The notes beneath the pieces were generated by a model. The model was not told where the DNA came from. It did not search any database and saw only the letters and a list, made by a program, of their open reading frames with translations. From the NCBI RefSeq assembly GCF_943590815.1, contig NZ_CALSBS010000037.1, positions 1 to 36,019 of the forward strand: a DNA stretch of 36,019 nucleotides, written 5' to 3'. Each line of letters starts with the position of its first letter. The stretch's first letter is position 1. The stretch comes from Pseudocitrobacter vendiensis. Its GTDB lineage: Bacteria > Pseudomonadota > Gammaproteobacteria > Enterobacterales > Enterobacteriaceae. Position numbers and translations under genes: made by a program. Shown in pieces: positions 26,822 to 36,019 of the stretch.

Positions 26822-27553
26822 TTACGCTCGCCAGAGGCAGCTTCCACCCTTCTTTTGCACCAGATCGAGACGGGACTCGTGCGCCACCAGCTCTTCGTCA
26901 GAGGCAAAAACAACACGCAGTTTGCTTCCAGCACGGGTAACGCGCTGAATCCCGACATCGCCAGCCTGCTGCTGCCCCTCGCCTTCCATCGAAAACGCCA
27001 TCGATGTCTGGCCACCGGTCATCAGCAGATAAACATCGGCCAGGATTTGGGCATCGAGTAAAGCTCCATGCAGAGTACGCTTGCTGTTATCGATTTCGTA
27101 ACGTGAACATAAGGCATCGAGGCTGTTACGCTTGCCGGGGAACATTTTCCTCGCCAGCGCCAGGCTATCGGTTACCTTACAGAACGTATTGGTCTTCGGA
27201 ATGCCGCGATTCAGCTTGCCAAACTCGTAGTCCATAAAGCCGATATCGAACGATGCGTTATGGATGACCAGTTCAGCCCCGCGGATGTAATCCATAAACT
27301 CGTCGGCAATCTCGCCAAAGGTCGGCTTATCCAGCAGGAACTCATCGGCAATCCCGTGAACGCCGAACGCTTCCGGGTCCACCAGCCGATCGGGTTTGAG
27401 ATAAAAGTGGAAATTGTTTCCGGTCAGACGACGGTTAATCACCTCGACGGCACCGATCTCGATGATCTTGTGCCCTTCGTAGTGCGCCCCGATCTGGTTC
27501 ATACCGGTGGTTTCCGTATCGAGGACGATCTGTCGTGTAATTGCAGTGCTCAT
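26822..27553 (-). CDS. dnaQ: DNA polymerase III epsilon subunit (3'-5' proofreading exonuclease)
   Basis: Proofreading subunit of the replicative polymerase core. 243 residues from ATG 27553, as in E. coli. DEDDh exonuclease motifs: D12 and E14 in VLDTETTG, the [13 protein letters not shown] motif II near 98-110, and H162/D167 in LHGALLDAQ. The clamp-binding QTSMAF and the C-terminal tail that binds the alpha subunit ([15 protein letters not shown]) are intact. An ATG at 27562 would add three residues. Divergent from rnhA with only 63 bp between, so the two control regions overlap. Confidence 0.98.
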   Translation of the reverse strand: MSTAITRQIVLDTETTGMNQIGAHYEGHKIIEIGAVEVINRRLTGNNFHFYLKPDRLVDPEAFGVHGIADEFLLDKPTFGEIADEFMDYIRGAELVIHNASFDIGFMDYEFGKLNRGIPKTNTFCKVTDSLALARKMFPGKRNSLDALCSRYEIDNSKRTLHGALLDAQILADVYLLMTGGQTSMAFSMEGEGQQQAGDVGIQRVTRAGSKLRVVFASDEELVAHESRLDLVQKKGGSCLWRA

Positions 27554-27616
27554 ATCGGTCATTTATGTCAGACTTGTCGTTTACGTGTCGATTTCAATAC
27601 AGGAAGTCTACCAGAG

Positions 27617-28084
27617 ATGCTTAAACAGGTAGAAATTTTCACCGATGGTTCGTGCCTCGGTAATCCAGGGCCTGGCGGCTATGGCGCCATTTTACGCTAT
27701 CGTCAGAAGGAGAAAACCTTCAGTGAAGGCTATTATCTGACAACCAACAACCGCATGGAACTGATGGCAGCAATTGTCGCACTCGAGGCGCTGAAAGAAC
27801 ACTGTGAAGTGGTATTAAGCACCGACAGCCAGTACGTACGTCAGGGGATCACACAATGGATCCACAACTGGAAGAAGCGCGGCTGGAAAACCGCAGATAA
27901 AAAACCTGTTAAGAATGTCGATCTGTGGAAACGTCTTGATGCGGCGCTGGGTCAGCACGAAATTCGCTGGATGTGGGTAAAAGGCCATGCCGGGCATCCG
28001 GAGAACGAACGTTGTGATGAGCTGGCGCGCGCGGCGGCATCATCACCGACTCAGGAAGACATCGGATATCAGCCAGAGGTTTAA
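27617..28084 (+). CDS. rnhA: Ribonuclease HI
   Basis: Degrades RNA in RNA-DNA hybrids (primers, R-loops). 155 residues from ATG 27617, as in E. coli. Catalytic D10 (IFTDGSC), E48 (NNRMELMA), D70 (LSTDSQYV), the His of [13 protein letters not shown] and its following Asp are all present, as is the basic handle [20 protein letters not shown]. The frame is open far upstream across the dnaQ antisense strand but starts there are not real. Its stop overlaps the yafS stop by 4 bases on the other strand. Confidence 0.98.
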   Translation: MLKQVEIFTDGSCLGNPGPGGYGAILRYRQKEKTFSEGYYLTTNNRMELMAAIVALEALKEHCEVVLSTDSQYVRQGITQWIHNWKKRGWKTADKKPVKNVDLWKRLDAALGQHEIRWMWVKGHAGHPENERCDELARAAASSPTQEDIGYQPEV

Positions 28085-28803
28085 GCGTTTGGCTTTTTAT
28101 ATTGCCGGGTCGCCCCCACAGCCTGTGGGATGCGGCCTTTCGCTTTATTCTGCTTCATCGGGTTTAGCGTCAAGGGAATCGTTCGTTTACGCGCCACAAT
28201 ATATTGCACGCAACCTAATGCCGGCAGATGCGTACTTAACAGTTTTCCGCCCTGCTTCGTCCAGGGCAAAACCTGTACCCTTCCCTGATGCAGTACTTCA
28301 AAATTAAGCAATGCCAGCCAGTCCAGTTGACGCGTGAGGGTAAACATGCGGCTGTTGTACGGGATTTTATTGCGCAACAGCGGGACAAGCTTGCGTAATC
28401 CGACCAGGCTGATGGGGTTGAAGCTGGTGATGATCAGCCAGCCGTCGTCAATCAGCACGCGGTCTGCTTCCCGCAGCATGCGGTGAGGATCAGAACACCA
28501 GGGAAGCGTATGCGCCAGCAGGCAGGCATCGACCGACTTCTCGGCAAAGGGTAATTGCAGTGGGTCGGCTTTTACCTGAATCGGTTTACCCTCCAGCGAG
28601 ACGTTAACCTGATGCGAGATAGCGCAGGCTTCCGTGTTAATTTCTGCGCTCAGGTTCCCAATTTTAAGCAAATGAAAACCATAGAGTTTCGTAAGCCAGG
28701 GTTTCAGTTGACGCTCCAGCGCCTCGCGATAATACTCACCCCAGGGCATTTCAGCCCAATGACCGGGCGCTGCGACTGTTTGAGGTATCCTTGCCGGTTT
28801 CAT
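28081..28803 (-). CDS. yafS: Class I SAM-dependent methyltransferase YafS
   Basis: 240 residues from ATG 28803, the E. coli length; the preceding GTG would add one residue. A methyltransferase core is recognisable: the [53 protein letters not shown] run corresponds to motifs II to IV of the class I fold. The N-terminal glycine motif is degenerate ([11 protein letters not shown]). The C-terminal 20 residues are basic. Substrate unknown. It diverges from gloB with 32 bp between, and ends within the rnhA stop. Confidence 0.92.
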   Translation of the reverse strand: MKPARIPQTVAAPGHWAEMPWGEYYREALERQLKPWLTKLYGFHLLKIGNLSAEINTEACAISHQVNVSLEGKPIQVKADPLQLPFAEKSVDACLLAHTLPWCSDPHRMLREADRVLIDDGWLIITSFNPISLVGLRKLVPLLRNKIPYNSRMFTLTRQLDWLALLNFEVLHQGRVQVLPWTKQGGKLLSTHLPALGCVQYIVARKRTIPLTLNPMKQNKAKGRIPQAVGATRQYKKPNA

Positions 28804-28835
28804 CACAACCTTCCGTTCGTTTTAAGAGGTATTTT

Positions 28836-29591
28836 ATGAATCTTAACAGTATTCCCGCATTTCAGGACAACTACATCTGGGTTCTGAGCGACGACGCAGG
28901 CCGCTGCCTGATTGTCGATCCCGGCGAGGCCGCACCGGTTCTGCGTGCAATAAAAGAAAACAACTGGCAGCCGGAAGCGATTTTCCTGACTCATCACCAT
29001 GCCGATCATGTGGGAGGCGTGGCCGAATTGCGTCAGCATTTTCCACATATTGAGGTCTATGGCCCTGCCGAAACGCAAGATAAGGGAACCACTAAAGTGG
29101 TCGCAGAGGGAGACAATGTGTCCGTTCTCGGACATGAATTTTGTATTATCGCCACGCCAGGTCACACTTTAGGACATATCTGTTTCTTTAACATGCCTTA
29201 TCTGTTTTGTGGCGACACTATGTTCTCTGGCGGCTGCGGGCGGCTTTTTGAAGGTACAGCAAGCCAGATGTATCAATCACTTAAAAAAATAAGCGCACTC
29301 CCTGACGACACGTTAATTTGTTGTGCACATGAGTACACTTTATCAAATATGAAGTTTGCCGTGAGTATCCTACCGCATGATTTGTTCATAAATGAATACT
29401 ATCGAGAAGTTAAGGAGTTACGTGCTAAAAATCAAAAGACACTCCCCGTTACTCTGAAAAATGAACGTCGAAATAATATTTTTTTGAGAACTGATAATGT
29501 TGATTTTATTAATGAAATTTCAAAAGAAACAAAATTGCTACAACCTTCTGAGCGTTTTGCATGGTTAAGGGCAAAGAAAGACAACTTCTGA
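28836..29591 (+). CDS. gloB: Hydroxyacylglutathione hydrolase (glyoxalase II)
   Basis: Hydrolyses S-lactoylglutathione to lactate and glutathione, second step of methylglyoxal detoxification. 251 residues, as in E. coli. Metallo-beta-lactamase fold with the dinuclear-metal motif THHHADH (H53, H55, D57, H58), GHTLGHI and [16 protein letters not shown]. The C-terminal glutathione-binding part ([12 protein letters not shown] ... [12 protein letters not shown]) is complete. AAGAGGT precedes the ATG. From about 29310 to 29560 the coding sequence becomes distinctly AT-rich although the protein stays conserved. Confidence 0.97.
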   Translation: MNLNSIPAFQDNYIWVLSDDAGRCLIVDPGEAAPVLRAIKENNWQPEAIFLTHHHADHVGGVAELRQHFPHIEVYGPAETQDKGTTKVVAEGDNVSVLGHEFCIIATPGHTLGHICFFNMPYLFCGDTMFSGGCGRLFEGTASQMYQSLKKISALPDDTLICCAHEYTLSNMKFAVSILPHDLFINEYYREVKELRAKNQKTLPVTLKNERRNNIFLRTDNVDFINEISKETKLLQPSERFAWLRAKKDNF

Positions 29592-29601
29592 TACTTCACG
29601 G

Positions 29602-29630
29602 TTGCGTTTTGAAAAGTTCGCCGTTATGAT
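29602..29630 (+). promoter_or_regulatory. mltD promoter
   Basis: TTGCGT (29602-29607) and TATGAT (29625-29630) are exactly 17 bp apart, 33 bases before the mltD ATG. A plausible sigma-70 promoter. Confidence 0.5.
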
Positions 29631-29662
29631 CGGTCGTCTTTTAAGCAACTATTGACACACAC

Positions 29663-31030
29663 ATGAAGGCAAAAGCGATATTACTCGCCTCTGTCCTGCT
29701 CGTGGGGTGCCAGGCGTCAAAGCACGATGGCAATATCCAACAGCACGCACAGAGCCTTTCTGCGGCTAGTCAAGGAGAAGCGGGTAAGTTTGCAAGTCAG
29801 GCGCGGTGGATGGACGATGGGACATTCTACGCGCAGGATCAGGACTTGTGGGCTTCCATTGGCGACGAGCTAAAGATGGGAATTCCGGAAAATACCCGGA
29901 TTCGCGAACAGAAACAGAAGTATTTAAGCAATAAGAGCTATCTCCACGATGTAACTTTACGGGCAGAGCCGTATATGTACTGGATAGCCGGGCAAGTTAA
30001 GAAACGTAACATGCCTATGGAACTGGTATTACTACCCATAGTGGAGAGCGCTTTTGACCCGCACGCAACGTCTGGCGCCAATGCTGCAGGCATTTGGCAG
30101 ATCATTCCGAGCACAGGGCGCAATTACGGTCTGAAACAGACCCGCAGTTATGACGCACGTCGCGATGTTGTTGCCTCCACAACAGCAGCGCTGGATATGA
30201 TGCAGCGTCTTAACAAGATGTTTGACGGCGACTGGTTATTAACCGTGGCGGCGTACAACAGCGGTGAAGGCCGTGTAATGAAGGCAATGAAAGCGAACAA
30301 AGCGCGTGGTAAACCCACCGATTTCTGGTCGCTGCCGCTGCCTCAGGAAACCAAGCTTTACGTACCGAAAATGCTGGCTTTGAGCGATATTCTCAAAAAC
30401 AGTAAACGTTACGGTGTGCGACTGCCAACACCAGATGAAAGCCGTGCACTGGCGCGAGTACGTCTCGATAGCCCTGTTGAGATGAAACAACTGGCCGATA
30501 TGGCGGGTATTTCAGTCAACAAGCTGAAGACGTTCAACGCGGGCGTAAAAGGCTCCACGCTGGGCGCAAGTGGCCCGAAGTATGTGATGGTGCCACAGAA
30601 GCATGCTGACCAGCTGCGTGAATCGCTGGCATCAGGTGATATTGCCGCAGTCCAGCCAACGCTGGTTGCTGACAATACGCCATTGCAGAGCCGCAGCTAT
30701 AAAGTGCGCTCAGGTGACACCCTGTCAGGTATCGCATCACGTCTCGGCGTGTCAACGAGCGACCTGAAGCAGTGGAATAACCTGCGCGGCAATAATCTGA
30801 AGATTGGTCAGAGCTTAACGGTTGGCGCAGGTAACAGCGCAGCGCTGCTTGCTAAAAACAGCGATAGCATTACCTATCGCGTGCGTAAAGGCGACTCGCT
30901 GTCCAGTATTGCTAAACGTCACGGCGTGAACATCAAAGATGTGATGCGCTGGAACGATGATACTGACAACCTGAAACCTGGCGATCAGCTAACGTTGTTT
31001 GTGAAAAACAACGACCGTCCGGATTCCTGA
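29663..31030 (+). CDS. mltD: Membrane-bound lytic murein transglycosylase D
   Basis: Cleaves peptidoglycan glycan strands to 1,6-anhydro products. 455 residues (E. coli 452). Lipoprotein signal with lipobox LVGC (lipidated C16). The SLT domain has catalytic E128 in LPIVESAFDPHATSGANAAGIWQIIPSTG. Two LysM peptidoglycan-binding repeats follow at about 346-387 and 403-447. No Shine-Dalgarno is evident: the ATG is preceded by ACACACAC, which may keep expression low. Own promoter and terminator. Confidence 0.97.
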   Translation: MKAKAILLASVLLVGCQASKHDGNIQQHAQSLSAASQGEAGKFASQARWMDDGTFYAQDQDLWASIGDELKMGIPENTRIREQKQKYLSNKSYLHDVTLRAEPYMYWIAGQVKKRNMPMELVLLPIVESAFDPHATSGANAAGIWQIIPSTGRNYGLKQTRSYDARRDVVASTTAALDMMQRLNKMFDGDWLLTVAAYNSGEGRVMKAMKANKARGKPTDFWSLPLPQETKLYVPKMLALSDILKNSKRYGVRLPTPDESRALARVRLDSPVEMKQLADMAGISVNKLKTFNAGVKGSTLGASGPKYVMVPQKHADQLRESLASGDIAAVQPTLVADNTPLQSRSYKVRSGDTLSGIASRLGVSTSDLKQWNNLRGNNLKIGQSLTVGAGNSAALLAKNSDSITYRVRKGDSLSSIAKRHGVNIKDVMRWNDDTDNLKPGDQLTLFVKNNDRPDS

Positions 31031-31042
31031 TCGGCAAATAAG

Positions 31043-31076
31043 CAAAAAGGCACCGTTTCCGGTGCCTTTTTTGTTT
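31043..31076 (+). terminator. Intrinsic terminator of mltD
   Basis: AAAAAGGCACCG pairs with CGGTGCCTTTTT around a TTTC loop (about 31044-31070) and continues into TTGTTTC. It lies between converging mltD and yafE and may act both ways. Confidence 0.93.
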
Positions 31077-31847
31077 CTAGCGTGCTTTATGCGCTTCAAA
31101 CATGATGGTATCGCTGGTAAAGGAGCCATCCTGCTGTAATGCAAACCACGTTTTCACCTCCGCAGACGCACTCTCCTGATAGACCCGTATCGCCTCGCAC
31201 AGCGTTGCAGGCGTGCGCATACGCTCAACCCACGCAGCGAAATTCAGCGGCAATCTGTCGGTAATCAGGTTATCCACCGCCAGCCCGGCTTCTGCCGCCA
31301 GCGCCAGCCACTCGCCGCTGGAGTAGTTACGAACGTGCGAGGTGTCGCGCAACGCTTCAACCGTTTGCAGCCAGATATCACGTACCGGGTGTCCAGGAGA
31401 CATCACGTCCATAATAATCAGCGTACCGCCCGGCTTCAGCACTCGCTTCACTTCCCGCAGGGCCTGACCCACGTCGTGCCAGTGGTGCGCCGAATAGCGG
31501 CTCATCACCACATCAAAACTCGCCGCTTCAAAAGGCAGCGATTCGGCATAGCCCTGACGGGTAGAGACGTTATCCAGCCCCTTCTCCGTTGCCGCCTGAG
31601 CGACCACCGCCAGCATCTGGCTGGATAAATCATAAGCCGTGACCTGCGCGACTTCACCCGCTGCGACAAAACTGGCGTGCCCGGCACCGCAGCCTAAATC
31701 CAGCAAGTGAGCTTCGGGGAAATCCGCCAGACGAGTTTTCAGGCGTTGCAGATCCCGGCCAGAGGCATGTACCGCACTGGTTAAATAGGCCTTCGCCTGA
31801 GAGCCAAACTGCTTTTCAACGTTGTCATGGTGGGAATGTGTTGTCAT
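31077..31847 (-). CDS. yafE: Class I SAM-dependent methyltransferase YafE
   Basis: 256 residues from ATG 31847 (MTTHSHHDNVEKQ), the usual full length; the K-12 annotation is shorter. Motif I LLDLGCGAGHASF (about 50-62), VTAYDLSSQMLAV, PFEAASFDVVMSRYSAHHW and LREVKRVLKPGGTLIIMDV define a UbiE/COQ5-like methyltransferase. The substrate is not known. It follows yafD on the same strand after 78 bp that contain a perfect hairpin; a longer frame starting inside that hairpin loop is rejected. Confidence 0.93.
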   Translation of the reverse strand: MTTHSHHDNVEKQFGSQAKAYLTSAVHASGRDLQRLKTRLADFPEAHLLDLGCGAGHASFVAAGEVAQVTAYDLSSQMLAVVAQAATEKGLDNVSTRQGYAESLPFEAASFDVVMSRYSAHHWHDVGQALREVKRVLKPGGTLIIMDVMSPGHPVRDIWLQTVEALRDTSHVRNYSSGEWLALAAEAGLAVDNLITDRLPLNFAAWVERMRTPATLCEAIRVYQESASAEVKTWFALQQDGSFTSDTIMFEAHKAR

Positions 31848-31893
31848 TGTGCTGTCCTTGGTTGTGTTTGAAATTAAGGGCAGCGCTGAAGGA

Positions 31894-31918
31894 TCAGGTC
31901 TGCCCATGGCAGACCTGA
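31894..31918 (-). promoter_or_regulatory. Perfect 11-bp hairpin between yafD and yafE
   Basis: TCAGGTCTGCC (31894-31904) and GGCAGACCTGA (31908-31918) pair without mismatch around a 3-nt loop, starting 7 bases after the yafD stop on the minus strand. No U-tract follows, so it is more likely an mRNA-stabilising or Rho-related intercistronic structure than an intrinsic terminator. Confidence 0.6.
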
Positions 31919-31925
31919 CGCACCT

Positions 31926-32744
<819 letters not shown>

Positions 32745-32754
32745 TCAATAAACA

Positions 32755-32784
32755 AAGAACCAACCTGTTTCCAGGGTGGTTCTT
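32755..32784 (-). promoter_or_regulatory. Hairpin at the 5' end of yafD mRNA
   Basis: AAGAACCAACCTG (32755-32767) and CAGGGTGGTTCTT (32772-32784) pair over 13 bp with one mismatch around TTTC. With the promoter at 32787-32815 the transcript would begin at or just inside this stem, so it would form a 5'-terminal stabilising hairpin. It could alternatively be the terminator of the MFS gene, though no U-tract follows. Confidence 0.5.
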
Positions 32785-32786
32785 CA

Positions 32787-32815
32787 GTTATAGGGATTTT
32801 TGCTTACAGTTTCAA
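32787..32815 (-). promoter_or_regulatory. yafD promoter
   Basis: Minus strand TTGAAA (complement of 32810-32815) and TATAAC (complement of 32787-32792) are exactly 17 bp apart. The spacer contains the heptamer TGCTTAC (32801-32807), repeated twice upstream. Confidence 0.65.
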
Positions 32816-32862
32816 CGCCAATCGCGATAAAGCTGTGTGAACTTCTGTAAGCAAGTGCTTAC
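32801..32862. repeat. Three copies of the heptamer TGCTTAC/GTAAGCA
   Basis: TGCTTAC at 32801-32807, GTAAGCA at 32847-32853 and TGCTTAC at 32856-32862. The last two form GTAAGCA-AG-TGCTTAC, a 7-bp inverted repeat with a 2-bp centre; the first two extend to a 9-bp inverted repeat. The layout looks like operator sites over and upstream of the yafD promoter, or a 3' hairpin of the MFS gene that ends at 32873. Confidence 0.5.
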
Positions 32863-32872
32863 TCGTTTTGTA

Positions 32873-34048
32873 TTAGCCTAATACTACGCGGGGCGTCTTA
32901 TCCAGGCGACCGCTCAGGCCAATCAGCAACAGAGCAACCAGTACAATCACAGCGCCAATCCACGGGGTTTGCGCCAGGCCATAATGCTCTACCGTTTGGC
33001 CGCCGATAATAGACCCCAGTGCAATGCCAATGTTAAAGGCTGCAATGTTAAGCCCGGAAGCCACGTCAACCGCTGAAGGCGTGTACTCCTCCGCTTTCTG
33101 TACCACATAGACCTGCAGACCCGGAACGTTACCGAAAGCAAATATCCCCATCACCAGCACCGTCGCCAGCGCGGCATACTGCATCGAGGCGGTGAACTGA
33201 AAGATCAGCAGCAAAACCATCAGCGCAGCAAAAATGAATTTCAGCGCCGGAACTGCACCATGTTTGTCTGCCAGTTTACCGCCCCAGATATTGCCGATTG
33301 CCACAGAAACCCCGTATCCCAGTAAGATCCAGCTCACTGCACTCGGTGTAAAACCGGCCAGGTTTTGCATCATCGGCGCAAGGAAAGTGAACGCCGTAAA
33401 TACGCCACCGTAGCCAAGCGCGGTCACCGCATAAATCATCAGCAAACGCGGATGTGTCAGCACCTTAACCTGTTCGCGCAGGCTGGCTGGCGCACGATTG
33501 GGAATATTATTCGGCACCAGAATCGCACTGGCGATTAAGGCAACCACGCCCAGTATGGAGACCGCAAGGAATGTTTCACGCCAGCCGAAGTGTTGACCAA
33601 TAAATGTGCCTAACGGTACGCCAGTCACCAGCGCGACGGTCAGTCCGCCAAACATAATGGCAATCGCAGATGCGGCTTTCTCTTTGGGCACCAGACTGGT
33701 GGCGATTGTTGAGCCGATAGAGAAGAATACGCCATGCGCCAGACCCGTCATAAGCCGAGCTAATACTAACGTGGCATAGCCGGGAGCCTGCCAGGCCAGC
33801 AGGTTACCCAACGTAAACAGCACCATCAGCCCCAGCAGCAGCTGTTTGCGCGGCAGTTTACCGGTGAGCGCAGTCAGAACCGGTGCGCCAATGGCGACAC
33901 CTAATGCATAGATAGAAACCAGCAGGCCGGCGGACGGCAGAGAGATAGAAAGCTGGTCAGCGATAGTTGGCACCAGTCCAACAATGACGAACTCCGTAGT
34001 GCCTATCGCAAAGGCACTGATAGTCAACGCAAGTAGCGCCAGAGGCAT
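32873..34048 (-). CDS. MFS transporter, DHA1 drug/metabolite efflux type (YdhP/AraJ-like)
   Basis: 391 residues with 12 predicted membrane helices. The N-terminal TTEFVIVGLVPTIADQLSISLPSAGLLVSIYALGVAIGAPVL and the LARLMTGLAHGVFFSIGSTIATSLVPKEKAASAIA region match the DHA1 group that includes YdhP and AraJ, which export arabinose-like sugars, purines or drugs; the substrate here cannot be read from sequence. K-12 has no gene at this position. It is divergent from the LysR regulator yafC across 105 bp, the usual arrangement of a regulator and its target. ATG 34048 follows GGAGT. Confidence 0.9.
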   Translation of the reverse strand: MPLALLALTISAFAIGTTEFVIVGLVPTIADQLSISLPSAGLLVSIYALGVAIGAPVLTALTGKLPRKQLLLGLMVLFTLGNLLAWQAPGYATLVLARLMTGLAHGVFFSIGSTIATSLVPKEKAASAIAIMFGGLTVALVTGVPLGTFIGQHFGWRETFLAVSILGVVALIASAILVPNNIPNRAPASLREQVKVLTHPRLLMIYAVTALGYGGVFTAFTFLAPMMQNLAGFTPSAVSWILLGYGVSVAIGNIWGGKLADKHGAVPALKFIFAALMVLLLIFQFTASMQYAALATVLVMGIFAFGNVPGLQVYVVQKAEEYTPSAVDVASGLNIAAFNIGIALGSIIGGQTVEHYGLAQTPWIGAVIVLVALLLIGLSGRLDKTPRVVLG

Positions 34049-34125
34049 AATTTACTCCACATCATTCAGTATTAAGATGACACGAAGTATGCCGGGATGT
34101 TTTAATAACAAAAACCATCAAAATC

Positions 34126-34133
34126 TCAATTGA
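34126..34133. promoter_or_regulatory. Possible YafC-binding palindrome between the MFS gene and yafC
   Basis: TCAATTGA is a perfect palindrome flanked by AAA and TTTT (34121-34138), 20 bases before the yafC ATG. A/T-rich interrupted palindromes are typical LysR-type sites, usually within divergent intergenic regions such as this. No -35/-10 pair for the MFS gene is convincing, as expected for an activator-dependent promoter. Confidence 0.3.
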
Positions 34134-34153
34134 ATTTTGCATCAGGTGCAACA

Positions 34154-35065
34154 ATGAAAGCAACCTCAGAAGAAATCGCTATTTTCGTTGCCGTCGTCGA
34201 AAGCGGTAGCTTCAGCCGTGCGGCGGAGCAACTTGGCCAGGCTAACTCAGCAGTCAGCCGTGCCGTAAAAAAACTCGAATCTAAGCTGGGTGTCAGCCTG
34301 CTCAACCGGACGACGCGCCAGCTTAGCCTGACAGAAGAAGGCGAACGCTATTTCCGCCGTGTACAGGTAATTCTTCAGGAGATGGCGGCGGCTGAGGATG
34401 AAGTTATGGAGACGCGTCGCATACCTCGTGGAGTGCTACGAGTCGATGCCGCGACGCCCGTGACGCTCAATTTTCTGACGCCGCTGATTAAGCCCTTTCG
34501 CGAACGCTATCCGGAGATCACACTTTCGCTGGTCTCCTCGGAGACATTTATCAATCTGATTGAGAGAAAGGTCGATGTGGCCATTCGCGCGGGGGCGTTA
34601 AGCGATTCCAGCCTGCGCGCCAGGCCGCTATTTACTAGCTATCGTAAGATAGTCGCCTCACCGGACTACATTGCGCGTTACGGTAAACCTGAAACCGTCG
34701 CCGACCTTAAGGATCATCTTTGTTTAGGCTTTACCGAGCCGGTAACGCTCAATACCTGGCCAGTCTCCTGTTGCGATGGCCAGTTGCATGAAATTACCAG
34801 CGGACTGTCGTCCAATAGCGGAGAAACCATTAAACAACTCTGCCTGAACGGGAATGGGATTGCGTGTCTGTCGGATTATATGATTACAAAGGAACTGGAG
34901 CGGGGAGAATTCGTGGAGCTACTCGCCGAACAACGGGTGCCGGTCGAAATGCCGTTTAGCGCAGTGTATTACAGTGATAAAGCGGTGAGTCCGCGTATCC
35001 GGGCATTCATTGATTTCCTGAGTGAACATGCGGGCAGTTTTGCTCCCCGCACACAGGAGAGTTAA
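34154..35065 (+). CDS. yafC: LysR-family transcriptional regulator YafC
   Basis: 303 residues from ATG 34154 (E. coli 304); an in-frame start at 34130 adds eight residues not in relatives. N-terminal winged helix-turn-helix ([58 protein letters not shown]) and a periplasmic-binding-like effector domain (about 88-295). The ligand is unknown. The neighbouring divergent MFS gene is the likely target here. Its stop overlaps the dkgB stop by 4 bases on the other strand. Confidence 0.96.
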   Translation: MKATSEEIAIFVAVVESGSFSRAAEQLGQANSAVSRAVKKLESKLGVSLLNRTTRQLSLTEEGERYFRRVQVILQEMAAAEDEVMETRRIPRGVLRVDAATPVTLNFLTPLIKPFRERYPEITLSLVSSETFINLIERKVDVAIRAGALSDSSLRARPLFTSYRKIVASPDYIARYGKPETVADLKDHLCLGFTEPVTLNTWPVSCCDGQLHEITSGLSSNSGETIKQLCLNGNGIACLSDYMITKELERGEFVELLAEQRVPVEMPFSAVYYSDKAVSPRIRAFIDFLSEHAGSFAPRTQES

Positions 35066-35865
35066 TCCCAGTCAGGTGCCAGGCCTTCCGGACTGACCAG
35101 GCGATCGTTGCAATCCAGGGCTGCGATCGCTTTTTTGTCTTCGGCATCCAGTTGCAGTTTCAACGCCAGCAGGTTACTTGCCAGGTTTTCACGTTTAGTA
35201 GAAGAAGGGATAACCGAGTAACCCTCACCCATCGCCCATGCCAGAATCACCTGTGCTGGCGTAGCATTATGTTTGGTGGCAATACGCACAATGGTTTCAT
35301 CTTTCAGCGCTTTGCCATAAGCCAGCGTCATGTAAGAGGTGATGTGAATGCCGTGCTCACTCGCCCAGTCCACCACTTTCCGGTTTTGCAGGTACGGGGA
35401 AAGCTCAATCTGATTGGCCGCGATATTTTCAGCACCCACCGCGCTTATCGCCTGCTCCATCAATGGAATAGTGAAATTCGAGATACCGATTTCACGCGTC
35501 AGCCCCTGTTTTTTAGCTTCCAGCAGCGCATGCATGAACTCTTCGACGGATACCGCATCGTTCGGAGATGGCCAGTGAACCAGTGTTAAATCGACATATT
35601 CCGAGCGCAGCTTTTTCAGGCTCTCTTTGAGGCTTGGGATCAGTTTCTCTTTGCTCAGATTTTCAGTCCAGATCTTGGTGGTGATAAAGATCTCTTCACG
35701 CGGTACGTTGCTTTCGGCAATCGCCTGACCCACAGCGGCTTCGTTATCGTAGATTTGTGCGGTATCAACGGCGCGATAACCCAGTTCCAGCGCGGTTTTT
35801 ACCGAAGCAATGACCACGTCATCTTTCAGACGGAAAGTACCAAGACCAAATGCAGGTATAGACAT
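35062..35865 (-). CDS. dkgB: 2,5-diketo-D-gluconate reductase B (aldo-keto reductase)
   Basis: NADPH-dependent aldo-keto reductase; the E. coli enzyme reduces methylglyoxal and 2,5-diketo-D-gluconate. 267 residues from ATG 35865, the E. coli length; the open frame continues upstream without a family counterpart. AKR signatures: [21 protein letters not shown] (catalytic Asp and Tyr), VHWPSPND (His), [13 protein letters not shown] and the NADP-binding [14 protein letters not shown] near the C-terminus. The downstream neighbour yafC converges on it. Confidence 0.97.
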   Translation of the reverse strand: MSIPAFGLGTFRLKDDVVIASVKTALELGYRAVDTAQIYDNEAAVGQAIAESNVPREEIFITTKIWTENLSKEKLIPSLKESLKKLRSEYVDLTLVHWPSPNDAVSVEEFMHALLEAKKQGLTREIGISNFTIPLMEQAISAVGAENIAANQIELSPYLQNRKVVDWASEHGIHITSYMTLAYGKALKDETIVRIATKHNATPAQVILAWAMGEGYSVIPSSTKRENLASNLLALKLQLDAEDKKAIAALDCNDRLVSPEGLAPDWD

Positions 35866-35988
35866 AGTGTTCCTCTTAAATCCTTTGTTTTGATAGTAAA
35901 GAGGATTATGGCGATACGGATGGAGGAGAAAAAGAGTGGATGATGCAGAGGATTTTTGCTCAGAACGCAATAATCAATCAGGAGACGA

Positions 35989-36019
35989 AAAAAAGCCCTG
36001 AGTGTTAACTCAGGGCTTC
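35989..36019 (-). terminator. Intrinsic terminator of the operon to the right of the window
   Basis: AAGCCCTGAG (35993-36002) pairs with CTCAGGGCTT (36009-36018) around TGTTAA. The A-run at 35988-35994 gives a long U-tract on the minus strand, so it stops transcription entering from the right edge. In E. coli the rrnH-aspU operon precedes dkgB, which fits. The rest of 35866-35988 shows no gene. Confidence 0.8.

Noticed and set aside
27260..27616. N-terminal extension of rnhA to a 274-residue protein
   Set aside because: The extra residues are antisense to dnaQ; the 155-residue product from ATG 27617 matches RNase HI exactly.
31848..31907. Longer yafE start inside the intercistronic hairpin
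   Set aside because: There is no ribosome-binding site, and the recognised N-terminus MTTHSHHDNVEKQ begins at 31847.

Overview
This window is chromosomal DNA of an enterobacterium close to Escherichia, Citrobacter and Enterobacter. The gene order proA-proB / phoE / crl-frsA-gpt / pepD / dinB-yafNOP / yafK-yafJ-gmhA / fadE / ivy / yafV / aspV-dnaQ / rnhA / yafS / gloB / mltD / yafE-yafD / yafC / dkgB is the E. coli K-12 'yaf' region read backwards. Almost every protein can be recalled as a close relative of its K-12 counterpart. A complete six-subunit Na+-translocating NADH:quinone reductase (nqr) operon, which K-12 lacks, and an extra MFS transporter between yafC and yafD exclude E. coli itself. 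A Citrobacter- or Enterobacter-like genome is the best guess, but the genus cannot be fixed from this window.

Layout. (1) 1-3095 is the end of an accessory element at the 3' end of tRNA-Thr(CGU) thrW, the tRNA that carries prophage CP4-6 in K-12. It shows only a tyrosine integrase with an unusually long N-terminal half and the C-terminal part of a DUF6119/TIGR04141-type protein cut by the window edge. (2) 3096-7190: thrW, proline synthesis (proBA), and the divergent phosphate-starvation porin phoE with a Pho box, closed by a three-unit REP cluster. (3) 7194-13473: crl, frsA, gpt, pepD, then the LexA-type dinB-yafN-yafO-yafP SOS/toxin-antitoxin operon. K-12 prfH is absent. (4) 13651-19709: nqrABCDEF-nqrM, sitting where K-12 has yafLM, flagellar remnants and dinJ-yafQ. 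The usual apbE gene is missing from the cluster. (5) 20257-31030: envelope and housekeeping genes (yafK, yafJ, gmhA, fadE with a FadR site, ivy, yafV, aspV, dnaQ/rnhA, yafS/gloB, mltD). (6) 31077-35865: a methyltransferase, yafD, an MFS transporter facing its LysR neighbour yafC, and dkgB. A hairpin at the right edge looks like the terminator of the rRNA/tRNA operon that precedes dkgB in relatives.

Most of the window is conserved core genome. The points most worth following up are the DUF6119 protein with a nuclease-like motif and an unexplained C-terminal extension, the untypical integrase, the nqrA leader (a 38-codon upstream ORF whose stop overlaps the nqrA start), a repeated heptamer built into the yafD promoter, an 18-bp near-palindrome over the yafNO promoter, and the yafC-MFS pair. 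All homology statements come from recalled family sequences; no database search was run.
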